The notes below the pieces were generated by a model. It saw only the letters and a program-made list of their open reading frames with translations. It searched no databases and had not been told where the DNA came from. From positions 1 to 20,518 of the IMG/VR virus record IMGVR_UViG_3300034954_001525: a DNA stretch of 20,518 nt. The stretch is one strand, 5' to 3'. This DNA is from a virus. The position numbers and the translations under genes are program-made. Below are positions 6,836-13,899 of the stretch, in pieces (the stretch's first letter is position 1; the number at the start of each line of letters is the position of its first letter).

Positions 6836-7120
6836 ATGGCTACAACTAAGAATGTAAAGAGGCTACCTTCAGGTAGACTTCAATACAGGGGTGAAACTTT
6901 TTCTGGTTACAACAAGCCTAAACGAACCCCCGGTAAATCAAAGAAGAGTGCGGTTTTAGCGAAGAAGGGTAACGAAGTTAAACTGGTTCGGTTTGGTGAT
7001 CCTAACATGACTATTAAGAAGGATCAGCCAGCTAGACGCAAGAGCTTTCGTGCTCGTCATTCGTGTAAATCTGCATCAGATAAATTTTCTGCACGATACT
7101 GGTCGTGTAAAGCTTGGTGA
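6836..7120 (+). CDS. Conserved basic phage protein with RKSFRARH and YWSCKAW motifs
   Basis: This 94-residue basic protein starts behind a GGGGGG run. The first half is GETFSGYNKPKRTPGKSKKS, then VRFGDPNMTIKKDQPARRKS, FRARHSC and the end ARYWSCKAW. The order FGDPNM…RRKSFRARHxC…YWSCKxW is a pattern I recognise as a family shared by marine podo- and myoviruses, with unknown function. Two Cys and a His near the C-terminus could bind a metal, but the set is too small for a full zinc site in one chain. The high charge suggests nucleic-acid binding or packing inside the virion. It belongs to a run of such genes ending at 7924. Confidence 0.78.
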   Translation: MATTKNVKRLPSGRLQYRGETFSGYNKPKRTPGKSKKSAVLAKKGNEVKLVRFGDPNMTIKKDQPARRKSFRARHSCKSASDKFSARYWSCKAW

Positions 7121-7127
7121 GGTTTTT

Positions 7128-7313
7128 ATGAAAGAAGCAGAAGAAGCAATAGCAAGGTTAGAAAAACACGAAGCCGAATGTAGCTTACGTTATCAAAGGC
7201 TTGATGAGAAGTTATCTGAGTACTCTCAGTTTATCAAATCAGTTGATGGTAAGTTGTGGGCCATAGGAGTGTTAGTTTTAGTAGCCCCGGCTGTTCATAA
7301 TTTGTGGAAATGA
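7128..7313 (+). CDS. XhlA-like small coiled-coil membrane protein
   Basis: ATG at 7128 after GGTGAGG gives 61 residues; an upstream in-frame ATG at 7050 would overlap the previous gene by 71 bp and adds only readthrough-like sequence. Residues 3-36 form a charged amphipathic helix (EAEEAIARLEKHEAECSLRY), and residues 43-60 a membrane segment (LWAIGVLVLVAPAVHNLW) at the C-terminal end. This layout, soluble coiled coil then one C-terminal membrane helix, is that of XhlA-type lysis accessory proteins. It would sit in the inner membrane with its N-terminus in the cytoplasm. It lies among structural genes, 5 kb from the holin at 1728. Confidence 0.68.
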   Translation: MKEAEEAIARLEKHEAECSLRYQRLDEKLSEYSQFIKSVDGKLWAIGVLVLVAPAVHNLWK

Positions 7314-7314
7314 T

Positions 7315-7548
7315 ATGGGTTCTCGAGTAAAGACAGGTTCTAGCGTTAGTCCTTGCGGTGTTAATTATTACCGTAAAGGTGGAGCGGTCAGTAAAAAGTC
7401 TAAAGGCAGTAAAATTTGTCCTGCTGGGAAAGCTTGGGCAGAAAGAACATTTGATACCTACCCTTCGGCTTATGCTAATTTAGCTGCTTCTAAGTATTGC
7501 AAAGACCCTAATTACGCTAAATCCTCAAAAAGGAAAAAACGTGGGTGA
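7315..7548 (+). CDS. Small conserved Cys-containing basic phage protein
   Basis: This 77-residue protein starts 1 bp after the XhlA-like stop. The core SKICPAGKAWAERTFDTYPS then AYANLAASKYCKDPNYAK is a strongly patterned motif that I know from many marine phage genomes, with no function assigned. It is flanked by basic tails (SKKSKGSK at the start of the core, KSSKRKKRG at the end). Three Cys (about residues 14, 35, 62) are too far apart for an obvious metal site. The gene overlaps the next by 8 bp. A nucleic-acid-associated or virion-interior role is possible. Confidence 0.78.
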   Translation: MGSRVKTGSSVSPCGVNYYRKGGAVSKKSKGSKICPAGKAWAERTFDTYPSAYANLAASKYCKDPNYAKSSKRKKRG

Positions 7549-7924
7549 GTTAAAGAAATGGTTAGATCAAGATTGGGTACGCCTAGACAGCTCTGGGAAC
7601 ATTGCTGGAGAGTGCGGTACGTCCAAGAATAAGTCTAATCCAGATCGGTGCTTACCCAGAAGCAAAGCTCAGAGTCTTTCTAAGTCTCAGCGTAAAGCTA
7701 CTGCTTCTAAGAAAAAACGAGAAGGTAAAAAAGGTAAACAAGTTGTTTCTAACACTAAGGCGGCAAAGGTTACTAAAATGGCTGAAGGGGGCGCTGTTCT
7801 GAATACTCGTTGTAAACGCAAGTTTTACGGGAAAAATGTGGAAGGAACTGCTGTGGCTCGTGGTTGTGGCAAGGTTATGAAAAACAGGAGAAAAAGAACT
7901 AAAGGTTCTGTTTCTCAGTTTTAA
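7541..7924 (+). CDS. Basic two-module conserved phage protein
   Basis: GTG start behind AAGGA, 127 residues. Module 1 (about 1-78) has WLDQDWVRLDSSGNIAGECG, then NPDRCLPRSKAQSLSKSQRK and a very basic KKKREGKKGKQVV tail; I recognise this as a family common in cyanophages and other marine phages, function unknown. Module 2 (about 85-127) has MAEGGAVLNTRCKRKF, then ARGCGKVMKNRRKRTKG, a short motif that I recall as separate small proteins in related phages. The protein would be strongly basic. A fusion, or one ancestral gene split elsewhere, would explain the layout. Role unknown; nucleic-acid binding is plausible from charge. Confidence 0.78.
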   Translation: MGELKKWLDQDWVRLDSSGNIAGECGTSKNKSNPDRCLPRSKAQSLSKSQRKATASKKKREGKKGKQVVSNTKAAKVTKMAEGGAVLNTRCKRKFYGKNVEGTAVARGCGKVMKNRRKRTKGSVSQF

Positions 7925-7932
7925 GGTTAATT

Positions 7933-8601
7933 ATGACAACTTCTGGTAGTAAAAATTTTGAATTAGATGTCTCTGAGTATATTGAAGAGGCTTTTGAGCG
8001 CTGCGGTTTAGAGGTTCGTACTGGTTACGATCTCAAGACTGCAAGAAGGTCTTTGAATCTGTTGTTGGCAGATTGGGCAAATAGAGGTTTGAACCAGTGG
8101 ACAATCAAACAAAGATCATTAACGGTTGCTCAAGCTGATGGCGAATACGATTTAGGTACGGATGTGATAGACGTTCTATCGGTTGTTATCCGAAGAGCGG
8201 GTACGGATTATTCTTTGGAGAGGTTGAGCAGGGATGATTTTCTAACCATTCCAAACAAATCTACGCAAGGTAGACCAAGCCAATTTTTTCTGGACAGACA
8301 ACTTAACCCAAATCTAAAAATCTGGCCTATTCCTGAAAATAGTACAGACGTTATTTACTATGATGCTTTGACCCGAATGGATGATGCAGACGATTACACC
8401 AACACAATGGATATGCCATTTAGGTTTTATCCTTGTTTAGCTGCTGGTTTAGCTTACTACATTGCTCTAAAACGTGCTCCCAACAGAGTTCAAATGCTAA
8501 AAGCAATATATGAAGAGGAATTCGAAAGAGCTGCTACCGAGGATCGCGACAGGTCTTCTTTTAATGTTGTTCCTCAGTATGAGTACTATAGGACAAGCTA
8601 A
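7933..8601 (+). CDS. Head-tail adaptor / tail accessory protein (P22 gp4-like type)
   Basis: This 222-residue protein starts with the pattern EYIEEAFERCGLEVRTGYDL, then TARRSLNLLLADWANRGLN, typical of the adaptor that docks below the portal in podovirus-like phages (P22 gp4, T7 gp11 type). A middle beta part carries GEYDLGTDVIDVLSVVIRR, then GRPSQFF and the WPIP motif (131-134), and a C-terminal helical part YPCLAAGLAYYIALKRAP. The adaptor ring would extend the portal channel and hold the nozzle. The gene at 8903 has the same order of parts, so the two may be paralogues. The specific homology is inferred from pattern, not from a search. Confidence 0.78.
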   Translation: MTTSGSKNFELDVSEYIEEAFERCGLEVRTGYDLKTARRSLNLLLADWANRGLNQWTIKQRSLTVAQADGEYDLGTDVIDVLSVVIRRAGTDYSLERLSRDDFLTIPNKSTQGRPSQFFLDRQLNPNLKIWPIPENSTDVIYYDALTRMDDADDYTNTMDMPFRFYPCLAAGLAYYIALKRAPNRVQMLKAIYEEEFERAATEDRDRSSFNVVPQYEYYRTS

Positions 8602-8903
8602 TGGGTAAATTTGCAACGGGTAAAAAGTCATACGCTATTTCAGACCGAAGTGGTTTGCGTTACCCCTATTCTTCTATGAAGAAAGAGTGGAATGGTCTTT
8701 TAGTTGGCCCTGATGAGTACGAGGCGAAACACCCTCAATTAGGCCCATTCAAAAAGGTTGTTGATCCAGAGGCGTTGCCAAACTCAAGACCTGATAGGGT
8801 AGAACCATTTTTAACATTCGTGGGTATTCCTTTAATTGAAGCCCCTAATCTTAAACCTGCCAAAAGTTTTGGTAAGGTTGGAACAGTTACAGTGAGTGTG
8901 TGA
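8601..8903 (+). CDS. Conserved phage structural protein, small
   Basis: This 100-residue protein overlaps the previous stop by one base (TAATG). It begins MGKFATGKKSYAISDRSGLR and continues YPYSSMKKEWNGLLVGPDEYE, KHPQLGPFKK and RPDRVEPFLTFVG, a pattern I recognise strongly from phages where this gene sits between tail-joining genes. It is basic at the start, rich in Pro later and ends in a beta strand (GKVGTVTVSV). No enzyme motif is present. Since it lies between the two adaptor-like genes it probably belongs to the head-tail connection or is carried in the virion; the exact role is unknown. Confidence 0.78.
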   Translation: MGKFATGKKSYAISDRSGLRYPYSSMKKEWNGLLVGPDEYEAKHPQLGPFKKVVDPEALPNSRPDRVEPFLTFVGIPLIEAPNLKPAKSFGKVGTVTVSV

Positions 8904-9550
8904 TGACTTTTACTTATGCTCAATTAAAAACTTCCATTCAAGATTACACAGAAAACTCTGAAACGACTTTTGTGAATAATTTACCTGTGTTCATTAGATT
9001 AGCTGAAGAGCGCATCTTAAAAAATGTACAACTTAACTTTTTTAGAAAAAACGTATCGGGACTAATGACGGCTTCTAACAAGTTCTTAACTTGTCCTAGT
9101 GATTTTTTATCTCCGTTTGCTCTTTCGTTTCAAGACTCTAGTGGAAATGATGTTTTCTTAGAGTATAAAGAAGTAGATTTTATTCAAACGTTTAACCCAT
9201 CTGAAAGTACAGGTTTACCAAGGTATTATGCTTTTTTTGATGTAGATCATTTCATATTAGGCCCAGTTCCAGATGCTCAATACAATGTTGAATTACACTA
9301 TTTCTATCGTCCTGCTAGTTTAACATCAGGATCAGACAGTGATACTACTTGGCTTAGTGAAAACGCTGAAATGGCTTTACTTTACGGAAGTCTTCTAGAA
9401 GCGTATATATACATGAAGGGTGAGGCAGATATGCTGGCCCAATATGAGAAAAGATTTGTAGAAGCTCTTCAATCGTTGAAGCAGTTTGGAGAATCGAAGG
9501 AAGTTATGGATATGTACAGAAACGGTAAAGTAGTGAGGCCTCCACAATGA
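8903..9550 (+). CDS. Second head-tail adaptor-like protein
   Basis: I chose ATG 8903, which overlaps the previous stop (TGATG), over the adjacent GTG 8900; this gives 215 residues. It has LPVFIRLAEERILKNVQLNF (27-46), a beta middle with CPSDFLSPFALSF, the pattern GLPRYYAFF (104-112) and GPVPDAQYNVELHYFYRP (120-137), and a C-terminal helix AEMALLYGSLLEAYIYMKGE. This is the layout of phage adaptor/gatekeeper proteins of the podovirus type (SU10 adaptor or P22 gp4-like). The order G-x-P…P-x-P…helix is shared with the gene at 7933. It probably forms another ring at the portal vertex. Confidence 0.75.
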   Translation: MTFTYAQLKTSIQDYTENSETTFVNNLPVFIRLAEERILKNVQLNFFRKNVSGLMTASNKFLTCPSDFLSPFALSFQDSSGNDVFLEYKEVDFIQTFNPSESTGLPRYYAFFDVDHFILGPVPDAQYNVELHYFYRPASLTSGSDSDTTWLSENAEMALLYGSLLEAYIYMKGEADMLAQYEKRFVEALQSLKQFGESKEVMDMYRNGKVVRPPQ

Positions 9551-9843
9551 TGAATCCTATTTCAATGGACTTACCTATGGATTTTAAGGTAACTGTGAAA
9601 ACAACAAATAACCGAGGGTTTACTCCCGAAGAGGTTGCAGTTCGTTGCGCTGATAAGATTATTCAGGTTTCAAACACTGCTCCTCCTGCTATAAGGGATC
9701 AAGCAAACGCTTTTAAAGGTGATTTAATTAAAGTTTTGTCTTTTTATATGCGAGAAGCTGTAAATAGTGACAGGACTACAATATGTAATGCATTGAACGA
9801 GGCAGGTCATCAAGAGTTGTCTCAAATGATAAGGAGGCTATGA
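9547..9843 (+). CDS. Small conserved phage protein, unknown function
   Basis: This 98-residue protein overlaps the adaptor stop (ATGA); the ATG at 9550 is an equal start choice. The core GFTPEEVAVRCADKIIQVSN, TAPPAIRDQANAF and LSFYMREAVNSDRTTICNAL, ending AGHQELSQMIRRL, is strongly patterned, helical and familiar from marine phages at the same place. No known role. It has no membrane segment or catalytic motif. Its constant place between adaptor and tail genes suggests a virion or assembly role; that is inference. Confidence 0.78.
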   Translation: MMNPISMDLPMDFKVTVKTTNNRGFTPEEVAVRCADKIIQVSNTAPPAIRDQANAFKGDLIKVLSFYMREAVNSDRTTICNALNEAGHQELSQMIRRL

Positions 9844-9844
9844 T

Positions 9845-10279
9845 ATGCCGTTTTCTGGAAATTATATGTGTACATCTTTCAAAAAAGAACTTTTAGAAGC
9901 TGTACATAACTTTAAAAGCTCGGGTGGAAGTACGTTCAAATTAGCTTTGTATGATAATAATGCTACTTTTACTGCTGCAACTACAGCTTACACTACTAGT
10001 AATGAAATTAGTGGTACAGGCTATACTGCTGGAGGGGATTCTTTAGTTAGAGTAGACCCTACTAGTTCGGGAACTACAGCTTTTACTGATTTTAATGATT
10101 TAACTTTTAGCTCGGCTACAATAACTGCTAGAGGAGCTTTAATTTATAACTCTACTGCGTCTGGCGATCCTTCTGTGGTTGTTTTGGATTTCGGTGGAGA
10201 CAAAGCTTCAACTAATGGGGATTTTACTATTGTTTTTCCTACAGCAGATGCAAGTAATGCAATAATAAGGATTGCTTAA
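9845..10279 (+). CDS. Beta-rich virion protein, putative tail component
   Basis: This 144-residue protein starts 1 bp after the previous stop. It begins PFSGNYMCTSFKKELLEAVH, then TFKLALYDNNATFTAATTAY, EISGTGYTAGGDSLV and ATITARGALIYNSTASGDPS. I recognise this family from many phage tail regions, where it is called a structural protein; its exact role is unknown to me. After a first helix it is nearly all beta with Thr/Ser/Gly-rich loops. It is followed with a one-base overlap (TAATG) by a repeat protein, so the two may work together in the tail or fibre. Confidence 0.78.
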   Translation: MPFSGNYMCTSFKKELLEAVHNFKSSGGSTFKLALYDNNATFTAATTAYTTSNEISGTGYTAGGDSLVRVDPTSSGTTAFTDFNDLTFSSATITARGALIYNSTASGDPSVVVLDFGGDKASTNGDFTIVFPTADASNAIIRIA

Positions 10280-11166
10280 TGTCTAATGTAGTCGTTGCTT
10301 TAACCGGATGGGGTAGAGGCTCTTGGAACCAGTTAGAATGGGATCAAGGGTCTATTACAAATTCTGGAGCGGCGACTTCCGTAGGCTCTGTTACTGTAAC
10401 AGCAGATGCAAATGTAAGTACGGGTTCCACTGTAGGTTATACGTATAATAATGGTGTTAGTACAACTGTATCAATAGACGCTCCTGTAACAGGTTTAGCG
10501 GCCTCTCTTAATTCAAACCCTTCCTCAACTGTAACCACTCAAGCTATTTTAGAGGTTAGTTCTTCGACTATTTCGGGAAATGTAGGCAGTGTAACACTAT
10601 CAACTGAAGTAAATTACGAAGTAAATGGTTCTGAAGCTTCTACCTCAGTGGGTTCTAGTACAGCGAAAGCGGATGCTAACGCATTGGCTTCAGGAGTGGG
10701 GGCTTCTGGGGCGACTAATTCAGTAGAATTGATTACCAATCAAAATCTAGACGTTAGTGGCTTTTCGGCTAGTTTAGAAACATCCTCTGTTGTTATAACA
10801 GCGGATTCTAATACTGCCGTCACAGGATTAAGTGGTACTTCTGCGAATAACGGGGTTTCCCTTATTACGGATGTAAATCAGCTAGTTTCTGGATTAGAAG
10901 GTTTATCGGGAACTGAAGATGTTGTTATAACAGCGGATGCAAATGTACCAACCATTGGGGTGGAAGCTTCTCCTAGTGTAAACAATGTTGAGATTATTGC
11001 AAAAGCAAATGTGTTTTCGACAGGAGCTTCAATTAGTACAGCGGTGGGTCAAGTTTTGGTATATGGTAGGATTGTGCCAAATCAAAATCCACAGTATATT
11101 AATGTCACTCCAGACGTTCCTGAAGAAAGTGAAGGTACAACAGGTTGGACTAACCTAGCGGCATAA
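10279..11166 (+). CDS. Repeat protein with ~22-residue beta repeats, tail/fibre-associated
   Basis: This 295-residue protein starts with TGWGRGSWNQLEWDQG (9-24) and then carries about ten degenerate repeats of about 22 residues built on a strand such as VVITADANV followed by a turn with SGLxG or TGVxA. Repeat starts at residues 149, 171, 193, 215 and 238 show the period. The end VLVYGRIVPNQNPQYINVTP is a capping piece that I recall from similar phage proteins. The composition (Ser, Val, Thr, Ala, Asn; almost no Lys or Arg) is unlike its basic neighbours. A stacked beta shaft or adhesion surface is likely. It sits between a tail protein and the large fibre, so it is probably on the virion tail. 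Confidence 0.72.
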   Translation: MSNVVVALTGWGRGSWNQLEWDQGSITNSGAATSVGSVTVTADANVSTGSTVGYTYNNGVSTTVSIDAPVTGLAASLNSNPSSTVTTQAILEVSSSTISGNVGSVTLSTEVNYEVNGSEASTSVGSSTAKADANALASGVGASGATNSVELITNQNLDVSGFSASLETSSVVITADSNTAVTGLSGTSANNGVSLITDVNQLVSGLEGLSGTEDVVITADANVPTIGVEASPSVNNVEIIAKANVFSTGASISTAVGQVLVYGRIVPNQNPQYINVTPDVPEESEGTTGWTNLAA

Positions 11167-11175
11167 GGAAAAATT

Positions 11176-13887
11176 ATGGCAAGTGTGTATACAACAAATA
11201 ATGGTATTGAGTTAATCGGAACAGGGGAAAAATCGGGTACTTGGGGAGATATAACTAATCAAAACTTCGAGATAATAGATGCTTCTTTAGATGGTCAAAT
11301 CAGCATTGAATTAGCAAGCGCAGGTTCTTCAGGTTCTCCTAATACTGTAAACATAAGTGAAGGCCAAGGGGTTTCTGACGGTAACAATAGGATGTTTATT
11401 TTTACTGACGGAGCTTCTTTTAGTGGTGACGCTTACGTACAATTAACTCCTAATGATGCAGAAAAAATAGTTTATATCAGAAATAATTTTTCTAGTTCTT
11501 CTCCTCGCTCTATAATTGTTTTCCAAGGTAATTACGATGCCGCTAACGCTTACACAGTACCAAGGGGTAAAACTGCTGTAATTTACTTCAACGGAGCTGG
11601 TTTAGGTGCAGTAGCTGCGAACATTTTTAATAATGCTCATTTTGATGCATTGAACCTAGTTGGTAACGCTGACGTTGGTGGTAATCTAACAGTCACTGGT
11701 GATGTTGTAGCTGGTGACGATGTATCTTTACAAAGTGATGGGGCTGTGCTGAATTTCGGTGCAGATAATGACGTTTCTTTAAGTCATGTAGCTGACACGG
11801 CAATCCGAATAAATTCAGACAAAGCTCTTCAATTTAGAGATGCAGCTATTTCAATAGCCTCCAGTGCAGATGGTCAGTTAGATATCGACGCTGACACTGA
11901 GGTGGAAATAACTACTACTACTTTAGACATTGACGCTACAACTGTAGATATTAGTGCCACTAACTTTAACGTTCCAGCTAATTCGATAGCTTTAAGTACA
12001 GACACAACTGGTAATTATGTTGCTAGTGTTACAGGTGGAACAGGGTTAAACTCTACGGGATCAGGTGAAGGGGCTGCGGTAAATGTTAGTTTATCCGCTG
12101 CTTATGGCGACGACGAAAACCCTTATGGAAGTAAATCTGCTAATTTAGTACTTGCTGGCCCTAGTTCTGGTTCTAATACTCCTCCTAGTTTTAGGTCATT
12201 AGTTGCTGCTGATATACCTTCTCTTGCTATTAGTAAGGTTTCTGGATTACAGAACGCTTTAGATGACAAACTCGATGGAACGGGTGGTAACGCTTCTTCA
12301 GCCAGTAAATGGCAATCACCCATAACCTTAACTTTAGGTACAGATTTAACAGGAAATGTTTCTTTTGACGGTCAATCGAACGTAACTTTAAACGCTTCGG
12401 TTGTAAATAATTCTCACACCCACACAATCTCTAATGTTACAGGATTACAGAACGCTTTAGATGACAAACTCGATGAAACGGGTGGTGCTATATCAGGTAA
12501 TGTAACTATTTCGGGAACACTTGCTGTAGGAAGCACTTATGCCCCCTCACAATTGTATATAGGCTATCCCGCCTTTAATTCTGGCACTCACTATTCAAAT
12601 CCTGTCAAAGCTCTTCAGATTGGAACTGGTTCTACTGTTTATGGTCATGGTGGTATTGCTATGGGGGCCAACTGTGTATCAGGTAGAGGGGGTGGTAATG
12701 GAAGATATGCTATTGCAGCGGGTATTAGCTCCACGGCAACTTATGATTATGCTATTGCAATGGGAATAGGTTGTGATGCAACACAGGAGAAGGCTGTTGC
12801 ATTAGGCGGTCATTCTGAAGCAACAGGTATAGCTAGTTTTGCAGCAGGACAGAACTCCGAGGCAAATGGACATTACTCCATTGCAATGGGGTATTACTCA
12901 AACGGTCTGAACCAAGGGACTGTTGCATTAGGATACTCAACCGATGCTAGAGGGTTGTATTCTACCTCAATCGGGAGAGACAATTCTGCATTATCTAACT
13001 ACTGTGTCGCAATAGGTTCTTATAATACAGCAGGCGACACTAGTGGTAATCTGTCGGCAGACGTAGGTGCTACCGCAATCGGGTATGGCAATGAAGCGAC
13101 TGCGCAATACGCTACCGCATTAGGGTATTCCACAAACGCAACAGGACAGTTCTCTACTTCAATGGGGGATCAAACTACCGCTAGTGGTTCTCGCTCCACT
13201 GCAATGGGGTATGTCTCAACAGCATCAGGTGACAGGTCTACCGCAATGGGGGCTTACACAAGTGCTACTGGGACTGGCTCCACTTCAATGGGGTGGGATA
13301 CAGAAGCAAATGGAGCTTACTCCACTGCAATGGGTCGTGAAATTAATGTCGATGGTAATTATTCATTCGGGATTGGCTTAAATAATCCCTCTAGTGAGTA
13401 TGAATTAACCCAAGCCAACACTATGGCAATCATGGGCGGGAAAGTAGGTGTTGAAACTCTAGCTCCTACAAACACTTTTGAGGTTAACGGAAACATTAAA
13501 ATAGACGGTGTTACTGAAACTTTCGGGACTTATAGTACAAACATAACTAGTAGCTCTACGCTAACTGCGGATGCAAGTTCATCAAAACTTTGGAGAGTAA
13601 CTAGTTCCTCAATATCAGGAAGTTGGACAATTGATGTAACCAATATAAACTTGGAAATTGGCGATGCAACAAATCTAACTTTTGTTTTAGAATCTGGAAC
13701 TGGAACCTCTCATATTCCAAGCACTTTTAAAATTAGTGGATCACCTGTTACTATAAAATGGCAGGGAGGTTCTACTCCAACAGGAGATACGGGAACTGCT
13801 CCAGTGAATGTTTACAGTTTTACAGTATTCCGTACAGGGTCTAGTGCTTATACAGTTCTTGGGAATCACGTAAGTTTTGACAGCTAA
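11176..13887 (+). CDS. Tail fibre with YadA-like head repeats
   Basis: A 903-residue fibre preceded by AAGGA. The N-terminal part (about 1-165) begins ASVYTTNNGIELIGTGEKSG-TWG, a virion-attachment start that I recognise from marine phage fibres. A long shaft (about 165-490) contains beta segments and two copies of GLQNALDDKLD, predicted to be trimeric coiled coils. Residues about 493-735 hold 17 repeats of roughly 14-16 residues with the core S/A-x-A-M/L-G-x-x-x-x-A, the left-handed beta-roll of YadA-like trimeric adhesin heads. The end (about 760-903) is a beta knob with SFTVFRTGSSAYTVLG. No intramolecular chaperone (S74) motif is seen. It would make a trimeric fibre that binds the host surface. 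Confidence 0.85.
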   Translation: MASVYTTNNGIELIGTGEKSGTWGDITNQNFEIIDASLDGQISIELASAGSSGSPNTVNISEGQGVSDGNNRMFIFTDGASFSGDAYVQLTPNDAEKIVYIRNNFSSSSPRSIIVFQGNYDAANAYTVPRGKTAVIYFNGAGLGAVAANIFNNAHFDALNLVGNADVGGNLTVTGDVVAGDDVSLQSDGAVLNFGADNDVSLSHVADTAIRINSDKALQFRDAAISIASSADGQLDIDADTEVEITTTTLDIDATTVDISATNFNVPANSIALSTDTTGNYVASVTGGTGLNSTGSGEGAAVNVSLSAAYGDDENPYGSKSANLVLAGPSSGSNTPPSFRSLVAADIPSLAISKVSGLQNALDDKLDGTGGNASSASKWQSPITLTLGTDLTGNVSFDGQSNVTLNASVVNNSHTHTISNVTGLQNALDDKLDETGGAISGNVTISGTLAVGSTYAPSQLYIGYPAFNSGTHYSNPVKALQIGTGSTVYGHGGIAMGANCVSGRGGGNGRYAIAAGISSTATYDYAIAMGIGCDATQEKAVALGGHSEATGIASFAAGQNSEANGHYSIAMGYYSNGLNQGTVALGYSTDARGLYSTSIGRDNSALSNYCVAIGSYNTAGDTSGNLSADVGATAIGYGNEATAQYATALGYSTNATGQFSTSMGDQTTASGSRSTAMGYVSTASGDRSTAMGAYTSATGTGSTSMGWDTEANGAYSTAMGREINVDGNYSFGIGLNNPSSEYELTQANTMAIMGGKVGVETLAPTNTFEVNGNIKIDGVTETFGTYSTNITSSSTLTADASSSKLWRVTSSSISGSWTIDVTNINLEIGDATNLTFVLESGTGTSHIPSTFKISGSPVTIKWQGGSTPTGDTGTAPVNVYSFTVFRTGSSAYTVLGNHVSFDS
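12244..12486 (+). repeat. Direct repeat, two 45-bp copies, 44/45 identical
   Basis: Copies lie at 12244-12288 and 12442-12486, 198 bp apart (66 codons), and differ at one base (G/A). They encode GLQNALDDKLD(G/E)TGG in the fibre shaft. Near-identity also at third codon positions suggests recent duplication or gene conversion rather than old shared ancestry. Confidence 0.9.
12650..13385 (+). repeat. YadA-head coding repeats (17 units of about 42-48 bp)
   Basis: Each unit codes for a strand-turn core such as STAMGYVSTA or AVALGGHSEA. Several units share DNA as well as protein, for example the recurring CTCCACTGCAATGGG (13195, 13320 region). Unit number could change by slippage or recombination, which would alter fibre length. 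Confidence 0.85.
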
Positions 13888-13899
13888 AGGAGCTTTTAT

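Noticed and set aside
7050-7127. In-frame N-terminal extension of the XhlA-like gene from ATG 7050
   Set aside because: It overlaps the conserved end of the previous gene by 71 bp, has no RBS, and the ATG at 7128 has a suitable GGTGAGG before it.
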